DNA of 64,000 nt from Epiperipatus broadwayi (GCA_028023455.1 JAQFVV010012496.1:2728001-2792000), one strand, 5' to 3'. Shown: positions 36,596 through 47,720, counted from the stretch's first letter. The notes: generated by a model from the sequence alone, not told the origin. Numbers and translations are program-made.

Positions 36596-37559
36596 CTGAA
36601 AAAAAATATTAGTAACACTAAACATAATATTTACAAATTGCAATTAAAAGATATGAACCAATTCTGACACATAATGTGATAATAATAACAATGCAATTTT
36701 ATGATACAAGCATTCTCATGCTTCATTGGTTCCTTTGTAAAGAACAAGAGTCAAATTTCCACCAGATGTATTTATGGCACAAACAATATTGACGCCAGAT
36801 GTAAATATTGATTCCGTTCTGAAATTTCAACATTTGGCAAATTTAGCTTTATTAAGGCTTAAAGAAAAGATAAATTGCTCCATTTTTTGTTTACTCAAAG
36901 TAGTTTAGCAAATTTGTTGAATTATTTCATGGCTAAATGGAGTTTTAGTCATCTCCGCTCTATGTATATAAATTTAATTGCCATGCAAAGTTATTATTTA
37001 ATATATGTTAAGGAGTCTATTAATGACAAGAAAATATATGTCAATCTTACATTACTACTTTATGGATTCCATATAATATGTGATAGTAAATATTTTCATA
37101 TCGAATTGGTATAGATAATTTATATTACAATAAAATATCTTTGATTGTTTATTTTCTAGTATTGAAATTATTATAATGAATGCAACCTATTTCACAACAA
37201 AATTCATAGTTGTAATAAAACTACTAAAAAAAAACCTTTTAACCGGATCTTTTTATTATAATATTGGAAGCATTTTGATTATTCCAAGCAATCATTATCA
37301 CTCTGTGAAAATAAATAAAATAAAAACTGTCTTTAATTTGTGCAACTTAGTGAGTATCACAATGGTAGAGGTTAAAATTCCAGTACTGAAACTAAATCTG
37401 CTGTGTTTGACATTTCAACATCGAATGACTTTGCATGCAACTAATCATTCAATTATTTATTTATTTAATTAATTTTAAATAGAGGGATTTGAACTTAGGA
37501 TTCTCAGTCTACATTCATCCTCCACTCTATCTCAAACAACCAACATACATGATCACATA
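36596..37559. other. NAV intron, unassigned
   Basis: The ORFs at 36875-37114 and 37176-37472 have no recognisable domain and AT-driven composition, so I do not call them genes. Confidence 0.45.
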
Positions 37560-37570
37560 CATATGAAAAA

Positions 37571-37650
37571 AGATAAATGATCCCAATATACATATTTCGT
37601 ACAGAACCAGCATTCATAAACTGGGCCAGATCATAATCGCCCACACATAT
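37571..37650 (-). ncRNA. Hammerhead-like motif, family 1, degraded core
   Basis: GGCCCAG, UUUAUGA in place of CUGAUGA, a damaged stem II, CGAAAUAUGUAUA, UUGGG. Stem I CCCAG/UUGGG and stem III AUA/UAU are kept. Confidence 0.45.
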
Positions 37651-37750
37651 ATACAATCAGTCCCCGGCTTACATCAAGATAGCACTTAAACTTTAATGAT
37701 CAGGCTTCAATCTTTTCACCCCTGCAACAATTCAAACATCCATTTCATAT

Positions 37751-37860
37751 CTTGCATTGGTGGTCGAGAGATCAGCGCGACTGCTTTGCACTTGCAGGCA
37801 GTTGCCCGGGTTGCGGGTTCACGTCCCGGCCGATGCTATGACACTTAAAAAAAAACAACA
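37751..37860 (+). mobile_element. tRNA-derived SINE
   Basis: TGGTCGAGAGATCAGCGCG resembles a pol III A box, and GGTTCACGTCCC lies 40-odd bases further as a B box, followed by CCGGCCGATGCTATGACAC and a short A-rich tail. Near-identical CATTTCAT sequences flank it (37741-37748 and 37862-37869), consistent with a target duplication. It is much richer in GC than the surroundings. It sits inside the family-1 repeat, so it is younger. A plain tRNA pseudogene is the alternative. Confidence 0.65.
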
Positions 37861-38076
37861 TCATTTCATTGAAAAACCAATGATGAAATGCTCAAGTCCC
37901 TTGGTAGATCTGATATTGCAGTCATACCTATGTAGATATTATGTCAAATACATATCCATTTATATTAATAGGAGCATGGGCTGGACTTATACTATGATGT
38001 AACCTATTTTCAAATCAGTCCATTAAAATTTAAGGAATTGCTATCTTAACATAAGCCAAAAACTGATTTTATATAT

Positions 38077-38160
38077 GTGTAGGAGATTATGATCTGGCCC
38101 AACAGATGAGTTAGTTCTGTATGAAATACAGTATATTGGGGATCATTTATCTTTTTCACA
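38077..38160 (+). ncRNA. Hammerhead, family 1, one core change
   Basis: CAGAUGA in place of CUGAUGA (38103-38109), a stem II region UAGUUCUGUA, GAAA, stem III AUA-CAG-UAU, then A and UUGGGG. Stem I CCCAA/UUGGG pairs over five positions. The U4 to A change likely inactivates it, but its stem III pairing confirms the fold. Confidence 0.6.
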
Positions 38161-38499
38161 TGTGTGGGGTCATCATGTGTATCGGTTGTTTGAGATAAAG
38201 TGAAGGTTAAATATAGACTGAAAATCCTAGTTCAAATCCTTCTATTTACTATAGTAAACATTTAGTATAATGAATAAGTTAATTATTTTTAGATATATAT
38301 TTGTTTTTAATTTGTATCTTATTACAATAGCCTATGAATATGAATATAATATGACCATCTAGAATCCATTAATTATTCAAGCTTATAATAGATGGCTCTG
38401 GAGAAAATAAATACAATGCATCACTTCTAATGCAATGTTTAAAAAAATATAGAAATAAATGAATATGTTAATTTTTTTTTACCCAAAAGCAGAATGAAA

Positions 38500-38679
38500 A
38501 AATGTATGTATATGATATGTCTTGAAGTTCGCCGTGGAGGGTGGTCCAGAAGTTACACTATGGGCCAGATCAGGAGTATGAACACTGCGGGGATTATCCA
38601 GCCTTAATCGAGGCTCCCTATGTATCTTAGTGCTGCACTGCGCTATGATATCAACTCTCCCGAAGTTGTTGCCTTCTCC
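38500..38679 (+). repeat. Left arm of a 180-bp inverted repeat around gypsy sequence
   Basis: It starts near GATATGTCTTGAAGTTCGCC and ends at CCTTCTCC. The inverted partner is 39620-39799, with only a few differences. The arms are GC-richer than their flanks. Confidence 0.8.
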
Positions 38680-38988
38680 GTTGGCTCTTATATGCCTTCC
38701 AGATTATATTCTCCGACGAGTAAATTATTCCTTCTTCCTGGCCGTGGAACTTAAGTGTGACTGGCGATTTCTGGGAAGGGTTTTTTTCTCTCTATATGGC
38801 TATTGTTCTCTAAAGTATTTTTTTACCAATGAAATCTCTACATTCTGAGAGCAAAAGCTTATCTCCAATCAGAAAGGTCCACTTATAAATGTAAGTAAAT
38901 TCTTATTAGATAAAAGTTAGCAATTGCCCCAGGGATTTCTTGAATCTTTTAACCCGTATAATTTTAATCCAATTATATATATATAGCA
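38671..38988 (-). mobile_element. Probable gypsy LTR
   Basis: On the minus strand the integrase frame is followed by AAAGTAAAGGGGAGGAG, a polypurine tract, then TGCTATATATATATAATTGG as the LTR start. A TG...CAACA end near 38671 is possible. No second LTR is in the window, so the length is a guess. Confidence 0.45.
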
Positions 38989-39042
38989 CTCCTCCCCTTT
39001 ACTTTAGAGAACCACGGTTCCCCCCCTTTTTTTTCTTTTTTT

Positions 39043-39669
39043 TTAACACAAGTAATCTTTAAGGTAGACAGGAGGCTTCCGCACTCTTTGAGGTTTATCT
39101 TTCCCTGGTTTAAGATTACTCTCATGTGTGGTTACTTCTTCAGCCATTTGGTCAGCTCCCTTTTCTTCTATAATTTCATGATTTAGTCCTGTGTAGGGTG
39201 GTGACTTGTTTGTTACTCGCTTCTTAATGTGGTTTGTGTGGCGACGGAATTGTGTGCCCGTTTCTGATTCTATGAGTACAATTTTGTTTGAAAGTATTTT
39301 CAAGATCACACCTGGTGTCCACTTTTTTTTTAGGGAATCTCTAACCCAAATGCTTTGACCCACCATAAATTCATTGCATTCCTTTGTCGTAGTTTCAATG
39401 GATTCATGTTGTGGGTGTAGTAGTGATAGTTTGGTTCTTAGTTTCCGGCCTAGTAACCTTTCAGCTGGTGAAATCCCAGTCGATGCTATGGGTGTGGAAT
39501 GTTGGTAAAGCATTGCTAACTGAAGAACTCCATGGGTTTGTTGAGATTCTGATTTGTTAAGGGCTTGCTTTAACTGGTGTACGGCTTTTTCAGCCAGTCC
39601 ATTTGACTCTGGGTGGTAGGGAGAAGACAACAACTTCGGGAGATTTGATATCATAGCGCAGTGCAGCAC
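39043..39669 (-). pseudogene. Ty3/gypsy integrase C-terminal fragment
   Basis: A 208-residue open frame: SSPYHPESNGLAEKAVHQLK (the end of the integrase catalytic core with its conserved glutamate), then GISPAERLLGRKLRTKL, and a C-terminal GQSIWVRD...WTPGVILK block with TQFRRHTNHIKKR. This is a Ty3/gypsy integrase of the kind ending in an R-H-NH-L/I-R motif. The first residues (about 1-15) come from the inverted arm, not from the integrase. Gag, protease, RT and most of integrase are absent. It is a recent-looking but partial copy. Confidence 0.85.
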
Positions 39670-39799
39670 TAAGATACATAGGGAGCCTCGATTAAGGCCG
39701 GATAATCCCCGCAGTGTTCATACTCCTGATCCGACCCATAGTGTAACTTCTGGACCACCCTCCACGGCGAACTTCAAGACATATCAGTATACATAATAA
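39620..39799 (-). repeat. Right arm of the inverted repeat around gypsy sequence
   Basis: The reverse complement of 38500-38679. It abuts the integrase reading frame at the TCTTCTCC junction. Confidence 0.8.
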
Positions 39800-40334
39800 A
39801 TAGACTACTACATCAAGCACTATCATATTACAAAGATTAAATACTTTGCCACTGTTTAGCACTCTCTTAATAAATTATTTAGTGTTTTAATATTTGCTAT
39901 TAATTCATAAATTATAATAAGTGTATCTTATTAGGATGGCATCACATAAAAAAGTAATCATTCTTTATATATATGTAAAACAAAAAAATGTAGTGCAATC
40001 ACTTGGGTAGGGTGTGAAAGATTTGATAGAAAAGCTTTTGTTTAATCCACTGTGAAGAACATATATCTATACACAATATCTATTATATATAAAGATGATA
40101 TCAAGTAAACAGTAGTTCTCAGATTTGTAAAGATTTGGCTAATATCTATATAAGGTCTACCATTGAAATTTGGAAAAAAATAGAAACCTACATATGCAAC
40201 TTTTATATATATATATGATTAGAAACAGGCAATATATATAAAATTGTATAAAAAATTAAGTTACAATACTGACACATTACAATATAAATATATTAAATAA
40301 CCTCAACACTACCACATATTCTTTTACATTACAT
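39800..40334. other. NAV intron, AT-rich
   Basis: TA-rich microsatellites. I see nothing else here. Confidence 0.45.
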
Positions 40335-40620
40335 GATCACCATTTCTTATGCTTGCTTATAATTGTTATTAAACCAGGAAAAACTCTCCATACAGTATTG
40401 CCACACAGTACAAGCCAGAGTAATCAATGGATGCCAGAAGGCTTGTGCATAAAATCCCCATCTAGTGCCTACAGTGCTCTCAGATCCAAGGCTCCTCACT
40501 GACGAAGGCCACAGCCAGAAACTAGTCTGGGGCACTATATGGAAATTTTATTTACAAGCCGTCTGGCAACCATTGATTACTCTGGCTTGCATTGAGTGAA
40601 AATACTGTATGGAGGGTTTT
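40335..40620. repeat. Family-2 PLE hammerhead repeat, divergent pair
   Basis: The minus-strand tail 40335-40470 and plus-strand part 40480-40620 are partial inverted copies (CTCTCCATACAGTA and ACTGTATGGAG at the two ends, AGCCAGAGTAATCAATGG and its complement inside). Confidence 0.7.
40485..40540 (+). ncRNA. Hammerhead ribozyme, family 2, core intact
   Basis: CUGACGA (40499-40505), stem II GGC-CACA-GCC set off by A on each side, GAAA (40518-40521), the self-complementary ACUAGU as stem III, C, then UGGGG. Stem I CCUCA/UGGGG pairs five positions with one G-U. Cleavage is predicted after GUC, between 40527 and 40528. Confidence 0.75.
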
Positions 40621-40654
40621 GCCTGTTTTAATTTTTTTACATTCATATAAATAA

Positions 40655-40820
40655 AGATACAATAAAAAACAAATGACCCCCAAGATGCATTTCATGCTGA
40701 ACCAGCACTCATCAGTTGATCCAGATCACTATCTCTCATATATATCTTTATTATATCAAATATTTTTGATATAATATATATATATATATGAGATAGTGAC
40801 CTGGACTAACTGATGAGTAC
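40655..40820. repeat. Family-1 PLE hammerhead repeat, divergent pair
   Basis: A complete minus-strand copy (40671-40760) faces a truncated plus-strand copy (40775-40815, ending soon after CTGATGAGTACATG) across an AT palindrome ATATATATATGAGATAG. Confidence 0.65.
40671..40745 (-). ncRNA. Hammerhead ribozyme, family 1, core intact, in NAV intron sense
   Basis: On the minus strand: AUCAA, CUGAUGA (40715-40709), hairpin UGCUG-GUU-CAGCA, GAAA, AUGCAU, C, UUGGGG. It is almost identical to the copy at 18190-18262. It lies in the large intron between NAV exons 49829 and 36595 in the same orientation as NAV transcription. Confidence 0.7.
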
Positions 40821-40959
40821 ATGTGGAAAAAAGAAACATGAATAACTCCGTGTGTTTGCATGTTTAATTTTAAAAAATCAGCAATATATATTACACCATA
40901 ATATTATTATTATACAATGATAAATTAAACCACCACTTTTTTTCTAAAATATATATGTT

Positions 40960-41525
40960 CTCCAATATTTTAAATAAATACATAAACTTTTTATTTCCTT
41001 CCAAAAACTTTATTTCGATATATTATCTTATGAACATATATATAAATCCACATATTATACACCTTCCAACGTTTAAACTGTTTTTTACATCATTATTACA
41101 GCCATTTTCAAGGATCTACAATTAAAAAATACATATCTTTACATAATACTCTAAATACAAAAATCCCTTTTTCTTACATTAACATATCAAATCCATTATA
41201 ATAAAACATATTAATTATACATAATTATATTTTTAAAAATGTATATTTGATAAGTAAAAATATAATTATGTATAATTAATGTTTTATTATAATGGATTTG
41301 ATATTAATGTTAATATAAAAAAATTTTGTATTTAGAGTATTATGTAAAGATATGTATTTTTTAATTGTAGATCTTTGAAAATAATTGTAATAATGATGTA
41401 AAAAACAGTTAAAATGTTAGAAGGGGTATAATATGTGGATTTATATATATATATGTTCATAAGTTAATATATGGAAATAAAGTTTTTGGAAAGAAATAAG
41501 AAGTTTATGTATTTATTTTTAAAAA
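40960..41525. repeat. Near-perfect 280-bp palindrome, family 7
   Basis: The arms 40960-41243 and 41246-41525 are inverted copies with almost no spacer. They share GAACATATATATAAATCC, AATCCATTATAATAAAAC, ATATCTTTACATAATACTC and complements. Each arm contains a hammerhead-derived block. Confidence 0.8.
41060..41128 (-). ncRNA. Hammerhead-derived block, family 7, degraded
   Basis: UCC, UUGAAAA (for CUGAAGA), U, stem II GGCUGU/ACAGUU, UAAA (for GAAA), CGUU, GGAAGG. Stem I CC/GG and the long stem II are retained while the core is mutated. The partner is at 41365-41430 on the plus strand. Confidence 0.4.
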
Positions 41526-42727
41526 ATCAGATATATTAATCATTGAGTTTTAAAGTTCATATCTGTGCTAGAGATAATCTCTAGTTTAATAAATAATTAA
41601 TAATAGCCATTACTATATTTATCAAAAGTGGATAGTGTCATAGTTGTGGGTTGAGTTAATTTGACATTTATAATTCAACATGTAATTATATAAGTAATAG
41701 TTTACATAGAATTTTTTTTTTAAAAAAAAAATCTGCTCAACACCCACTTTACATAATTAAAAAAAAAAGCTAAGAATTTAGAAAGTTGATTTGCATTATA
41801 TTTATTTATCTGAATTTTATTATTATGTAAAAAATAGATGAACCAGATTTTTTTTTTTTATATATATTCAAATAATTCAGTATGACATTTGAAATTAATA
41901 AAAACTATTTAATAATTCTAAGTCAAAAAAATATCAACAAGATTATATAATTAAAAAAAAAAAGGAAAGGAGGGGGGCAAGGAGGAATAAATCAGGATAA
42001 TAAAACTAGATAGTACAAGAGAAATAAATGAAAGTAAAGCTCATAATAAAAAGCTTATTAAAAAATCTAAACATAAAAATAATAAATTAGTAATAAAAAC
42101 AAAATAGTGCTGTAAATTAAGCAAAAATAAATTTGGTTAGTTATTAGTAAACTAAAAAATGCTGAATAATGATTAAAAAGCAATTCAAAGCATGAAATAC
42201 TATAGCAGTCATATCCATTGGTAACATAGAACACTTTTTTTTTTTAAAAAAAATATTCCAAATACTTTTTACAGCACTAAGAAAAAAAACATTGCAGTTA
42301 GGAAAATGTGATATTCCCTTACAAAAAATACTAGTATTAAAGCAAATTTAATATCTGAGAAGAATATCATATAACATCTCAATCTAATTCCGGCAGAAAT
42401 GCTAAACCCGATGAATAGAATTCAATAAAATGTACCATTATTTACAATCAAGAAACCTTTTAGACCAAAATGTATAGTGACAACAATATAAATAGATAAT
42501 AATATAAACAACTATAGCTATCACTTTCTATATAGAAACAATCTACATTATGGTTTTATTTAACTATTATATCTTTAGAGATTTTTTAAATTTGAATATT
42601 GTATTTGATGTTATTACATATCAAATAGTAATATCAAAAATCAATAACATCACTGAAAAAAAGATAATTAAATTGGGATTTCATTTTAATATTCATCTCG
42701 TAAAATATTATAAAAATATAAGCACGA
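41526..42727. other. NAV intron, unassigned
   Basis: Homopolymer-rich DNA without a credible ORF. Positions 42550-42777 are open but AT-driven and overlap the PLE palindrome. Confidence 0.4.
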
Positions 42728-43360
42728 CGACGTTAATGTGGAAAAATACCCATACAGAGTTTAAATATAAAATTTAGTAATATTTATTGTACTAAGTATA
42801 CTTTCAATGCTTTTGTATCATATTCAGGGTCAATCTGCTGAAAACATTAATTTTTTGCTGACTTGAATGCTATTAGTTTTTTTGGTTCATTACACATTCA
42901 TTTTATGTAATGAACCATGCCTCCTTTATTTTATGTTTGCAATCGTTTCTCTCTTTGCACATAATTTTAACTACACTTGGTTCACAATTATCATGAAAGA
43001 CAAATGAATTAATAGCTTCAGGCTTAATCTTAGATTTTTTTTTTATATACATTAATGAGTGATGAGTCATTCTAGTTCTAAAAGAGCATGGCAGTAATTG
43101 TGACCTGAGTGCTGTTAAATATGCAAAGAGAGAAACAGTCACAAACATAAAATAAAAGAGGCATGGTTCATTACTAAAAATGAATATGTACTGAACCAAA
43201 AAACCCAATAGCATTCAAATCAGCAGAAAATTAATGTTCTCAGCAGACTGACCCTGAATATGACACGAAAGCATTGAAAATAAACTTGGTACAATAAATA
43301 TTACTAAATTTTATAATACTTAAACTCTGTACGAATACTTTTTCACATTAATATTTAGCA
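42728..43360. mobile_element. Palindromic PLE remnant with GIY-YIG tail
   Basis: The arms 42728-42960 (minus-pointing) and 43130-43360 (plus-pointing) are inverted copies of a PLE 3' end. They share AGGCATGGTTCATTAC, AATAGCATTCAA and GACCCTGAATATGA. The interior minus frame near 42903-43030 reads FVFHDNCEPSVVKIMCKERN and then KHKIKEAWFIT, which parallels HVFEPTSAKLVCTERHDVRR and KEAYFI in the PLE at 12841-13401 (the C-terminal GIY-YIG region). Confidence 0.7.
42800..42850 (-). ncRNA. Hammerhead-like motif with the non-canonical UGAAUAUGA core
   Basis: GACC, CUGAAUAUGA, a loop, CAUUGAAAGUAUACUU, AGU. The same skeleton as 13468-13516 in an otherwise different sequence. The copy on the right arm (43248-43300, plus) reads ACC CUGAAUAUGA ... 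UUGAAA ... ACUUGGU, giving stem I ACC/GGU. Confidence 0.3.
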
Positions 43361-43685
43361 TACCAGAGTATGAAAACATAAGTGCAATATTATAATTAAC
43401 ACATGCTGCGACCTTCCTTTCATTTTGGTTATTATTATTGTTGTAATTTATAAAATATTCGACAAGTGTCTCTGCAGTTTTATTTTTCCAATTCTGTTTG
43501 ATCAGTTTAGTCTATTATTAATAATTATTTCTTCCATCAGTAGTAGACTATTAGTAGAAACATTTTTAACTTATCACAGAATGTGAATATTAATGAATTG
43601 TTTTTCAACTCTTTCATAATTAAATTAGTGGTTGTTGGGGAAATAATTTATATATAATTACATTATGGGTATTCCTCTGTCATAT

Positions 43686-43862
43686 CGTCATCATCATTTT
43701 CAACCTTTATCTATCCATCACAGAATGAACTTTTCTCCAAGTTCAATCCACCTTCTCTGATCTCTAGCCTTTCTTCTCAACATCACTCCAGCATACTTCC
43801 TTATTTCATCCATCCATCTTACGTGGGGGCTTTTTCTAGGTCTTTTACAATTGCTTGGATAT
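43686..43862 (-). pseudogene. RTE retrotransposon 3' fragment, reversed
   Basis: The complement closely follows the RTE 3' end at 4600-4760 and 7720-7875: the ATGATGACGATATG tail, then blocks for WIELGE, RRKARDQRRW and RWMDEIRKYAGVM, and KRPRK. It is truncated on the RTE 5' side at 43862. Confidence 0.8.
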
Positions 43863-44250
43863 AATATCATATAATGCACATAAATAAAGGCAGATTAGAC
43901 ATTTTTATTTACAAATAAGCAATCCAAATCTAAAATGGTTAAAAAACATTATATATACATGAAAGTGAAAGCAGAATCGTTTTTTTCGAAATCTGAAGAC
44001 ATTTTCTTTTGATTAAATAGCATTTAAGTGTAAATTAAAATAAATAAGAAAGGGATAACAGGGAAAATGAAAAAGTTATTATGCAGATGTTTAAATTAAA
44101 ATAAAAAGGTTCAACTAAAATATAAAGATGCTATAGTAATATTTTTTCCAACAACTAATAAAAATTAATACTTCTTTCAATCTCTACTGCAATTTAGGAG
44201 GGAAGGGAGATTCAATATTTAAAATTCCATCTTTACAGAACACTACATGT
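43863..44250. other. NAV intron, unassigned
   Basis: I see no gene or repeat structure here. Confidence 0.4.
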
Positions 44251-45522
44251 TCATTGGCCATATATTTCAATCATCGTCTGCTTCCATCTCATGCATAGAA
44301 TGCCATGACTTATAGCTAACAATACCTGAACTATAAACTGGAAGTATTCTCTCTCTCCAAAAAGTGGATTTTCTAATTCACTTTGCATATATTTAAATAT
44401 TTGATGCATACACTTTCTGTCGTGCTCACACAACCCATTTGTTATGATTATGAGAAAATAAAACTTCTTGAAAAATTTCAGCCAATTAATATTGCAATTT
44501 GTACTTAGCTTCTCCATTGCCTTCATTTTAGCACATTTAGACGTAATATTTAATATTAAAAATAAACATCAACCCCTAAATTATGTTAACAAAGATACAT
44601 TTTTTCTAGTTTAATTAAAAATTGAACATACGAAAAACAGCTTATCAGAGATATGTTTAAAATAAACAGTTTATTTGGGGGGGGGGGATATGTTAATTAA
44701 TTAAGAATCATTATTGAAAACAGATTGTGGAAAAAGCTGTTTTCATTCTGTATTCAATTACATCACCAGTAAAAAGACATATAATGAGGGTTCCTCACAG
44801 AAAAAATGACTGAAAACAGGAACTTGTTTACAAAATCCATGCTTATTTAAATTTGAAATAGAAATCAGTGAAGAGCAATATCAAAGATGAAAAACACAGT
44901 TAAGAACTGCCATATCGCTATGAATGATGATAATAATTATAGAAAATCTTGATAGAGCACATGAAAGTTGAAGCTCAGACTATACTAATATTATGAATTA
45001 TCTAATATTCAAGGAGTAACTAAAATAACCAAAATCGTTCTCTGATTTGCACGCCTATTGTAGTATATGATATTGCTGTTACACACTTCTTGAAGGAACA
45101 CTTCTGTATCATCAATCTGCCAAATCACTGTGTGAAATCGTGATGTCATGTAGCACATTTTTTTGTAAAGTACGTTTTGTGTATTTGGCGATTTTTGTTT
45201 ATAGAAAATGGCAGGGAAAATAGTTGCAATGCTTGAAATATATTTACAAGCAAGCTGATCTCCTAAAAACACAAGTTTATGAGTGGTTTAATTGAAATGT
45301 TAAATTTCCCACAGCCCTAAAAAGTTGCCAAGCGAAATCCAAAGTCAAAACAATACTGACTTTTTTTTGACACAAATGATATTTTTCTCTCAGATTTAAT
45401 TTGTAATGGTCAAGCATTATTTTATCTGCATGTTCTAAAACATTTACGTTATGTGGCAAAATGTAAATAACCTGTTTTGTAGTGAAGAGAAGAGTGCAAG
45501 CTTCACCCTGACAAAGTCTCAT
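44251..45522 (-). pseudogene. Unrecognised, broken coding-like fragments
   Basis: Three minus frames (45277-45522, 45009-45272, 44251-44526) have a more protein-like composition (Trp, Cys, His) than the AT-driven ORFs around them. The first two are joined by a single frameshift near 45274. I recognise no domain, no splice context and no RT or transposase motif. They may be a decayed transposase or processed pseudogene, or chance ORFs. Confidence 0.2.
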
Positions 45523-47399
45523 CTCTCAAAGCTTTGAGTGTGAAACATTTTAAAATTAAATTCAGCATGACCCAGCTTATCTAGCAGCCATATTTGCTCA
45601 ATGCCTTTTCAGGTGACTTCTTTTTATTCTCTTAAATGGAAAAATGTCTTTTTTTCCCCCAGACTTAGAAGTGGTGAAAAAAAAAAGAGAGGCGTTAAAA
45701 GGCATCACTTTGCAAGTACTTCCGGACTACTTTGAGAAATAAACAAAATGTTTAAACCAGCTTATTGCAACAAATAAACAGTAATTTGAAAGAGATTAAA
45801 TTTATAATACTTAAAAAATAAACAAATTTTTATTATAAAATTCCGATTACTTTTGGGTATTGCTTCGTATGTAGCAGAATTCATTAGGATGAAGACATAA
45901 AATACAATTTTCTAGATGACATAATTATGTAGTCAATCAAATTGGTGAAAAGAATAAATAAATCTCCATGGACTCCTAGATTTGATGATGGATATCTTCC
46001 CTTTGTGTTAAGATACTAGATCGGACCAAAATAGGTGATCTCTATAATTTTCCGATACAATAATTCAAAGGCATCTATAAATGCTGGAAGATTCAGTAAA
46101 ATTCAAAATTATTTAAAATCATTGAATTCCAAAAGAAAATTTGACAAATGCAACAAGAGAAATTGTGGTAATTGGTAAGAAGATATTATTTTATGAACAA
46201 ACACGCGCCTAAAATATTTCTAGGTATGACAGTTCAAATACTTTATAATAAAGACTTTTTAAAAAAAATTAAATAGTAAATGTTTCGTTAAAATATTTTG
46301 TCATTTTTTTTTATGTTATATTTCATAAATAATTTAACTGATATTAATTTTCAGCCGTATTAACATACATATAACAATCATCAAAAATGTTAAAAGAATT
46401 AATCCATTAAGTTATTTTTTTCATATATTTAATAAATCATACCATATATTATAAAGTTGCAATAATTGTATATATATATTACATCACATTGATAAGAGCA
46501 AGAAATATTTGCTGGAGAAAAGAAACTGGGTACTGTTTGGTGCGCTGTAGTGTGCCGCTAGGCAACGCTGCAGTACCCATCAAGAACTATACACAAGTAC
46601 CAAAAAACTGGATCTGCATTATTTTTATAATCTCTATATAATTATTTCTATTATATAATATTTTATTTAATAGTGTAATATATAATAATTTATATAAATA
46701 TGTATGTTCAGAGAAATTTGAATCATGTCAAGAAGTTTTTTTTTTCACTTTTTCACTCTTCTGTGATTCCTCCAAATTTTGATTTCAATTTCCTTCCTAC
46801 AGTGCAGTATTTTATTTACTTTTTCAATCATATATTAAGATAGTATATGGATTTATTATAAAAATTAATTTAAGAATTTCAATTAAGAAAGTAAAATTAC
46901 TATTTAAGAACCCAATGTCAAGATTGCTATATGCAAATTACACTCAGTAGAGGTGTGTATAGTAATTAGATAATTTATGACAATTTGGAATGCTTATTTG
47001 TATACATGTTATTTAATCTAATTTAATTGTTTAATTCATTACAATTAAATTATTTTTTTGTTAAAATAAAAGCATATTCGTTTCTTTATTCATCATACTG
47101 TTTTAGAACTGGGTATTTATAGTCTGTACGTAATATCTGTGCGCTAGGCATGGTAAATTTATTAAGTCATGCTCAACTGAGTTTGAATTCCAAGAAACTG
47201 TCAACAGACCTTAATACTGGTCTCATTAAATATGATTAATTGGTAGTGTCATGAAATCTAAATTATGGCTAGTAACATCATTGTCTTTTTGCCTTAACTC
47301 AATGGAGGTGGATTTCAGGAGAGATAGCCCTGTATTCTGTACATGAATAATTATTCTTCTATATTCTCCTTTACTTTTTTTGCATTTATCTTCATATAT
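45523..47399. other. NAV intron with one GC-rich hairpin
   Basis: The stretch holds no gene. The hairpin at 46529-46579 is reported separately. Confidence 0.45.
46529..46579. other. GC-rich two-part hairpin
   Basis: GGGTACTG and CAGTACCC form an 8-bp outer stem. Inside it GTGTGCC and GGCAACGC form a second stem around GCTA. It stands out in a region that is otherwise strongly AT-rich. It could be a small structured RNA, a conserved element or a transposon remnant. Confidence 0.35.
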
Positions 47400-47465
47400 A
47401 CTCAAAATTCTTTATCATTGCCTCTTATACAGTTTATTGCAATTTTTTAATTATATTTCCTTCTT

Positions 47466-47515
47466 TATTTTGCTTACAATTTCAACTGTCCTGAAGTCTT
47501 CATCAGAGCTACAAA
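47466..47515 (-). ncRNA. Hammerhead ribozyme, family 3, core intact
   Basis: GCU, CUGAUGA (47506-47500), one extra A, stem II GACU-UCAGGAC-AGUU, GAAA (47483-47480), UUGUA, AGC. Stem I GCU/AGC. Cleavage is predicted after GUA, between 47475 and 47474. It is in sense with NAV, in the 49829-36595 intron. Confidence 0.6.
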
Positions 47516-47607
47516 AACAAAGTTAAAGTTAAATATGATTGTGAATGATAATATAAAATATGTATATTAATATGTACATAAAATAATGGTTATATGATTA
47601 TGTTTAA

Positions 47608-47660
47608 ATATTGTAGCTCTGATGAAGACTGCAGAATAATCAAAACTGTAAGCAAAATAA
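47608..47660 (+). ncRNA. Hammerhead-like motif, family 3, degraded
   Basis: CUGAUGA (47619-47625) is kept, but GAAA has become AAAA and stem II is damaged (GACUGCAGAAUAAUC). The partner of 47466-47515. Confidence 0.5.
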
Positions 47661-47720
47661 AGCAAGAAATATAAAAAAAAGATTGCATTAAAGTGTTTAA
47701 GAGGAGATGATAATGAATTT

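Larger units (their letters stand above)
37560..38230. repeat. Family-1 PLE hammerhead repeat, divergent pair with SINE inside
   Basis: The left arm (minus) and right arm (plus) share AAGATAAATGATCCC, the ATCTGGCCCA block and the GACAGGCTTCAAT-like block. The arms are separated by a tRNA-related SINE and further family-1 sequence. Confidence 0.65.
47400..47720. repeat. Family-3 PLE hammerhead repeat, divergent pair
   Basis: Minus-pointing left copy (47400-47520) and plus-pointing right copy (47608-47720). They share GTAGCTCTGATGAAGACT, AACTGTAAGCAAAATAAAG and the tail blocks AGATGATAATGAATTTTGAG and GTGAATAA. Confidence 0.7.

Noticed and set aside
37176-37472. 98-codon plus ORF
   Set aside because: AT-driven composition, no start or splice context and no recognisable motif.
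37757-37835. Functional tRNA gene
   Set aside because: The A- and B-box likeness is there, but I could not build a proper cloverleaf with acceptor pairing, and the A tail and flanking repeats fit a SINE better.
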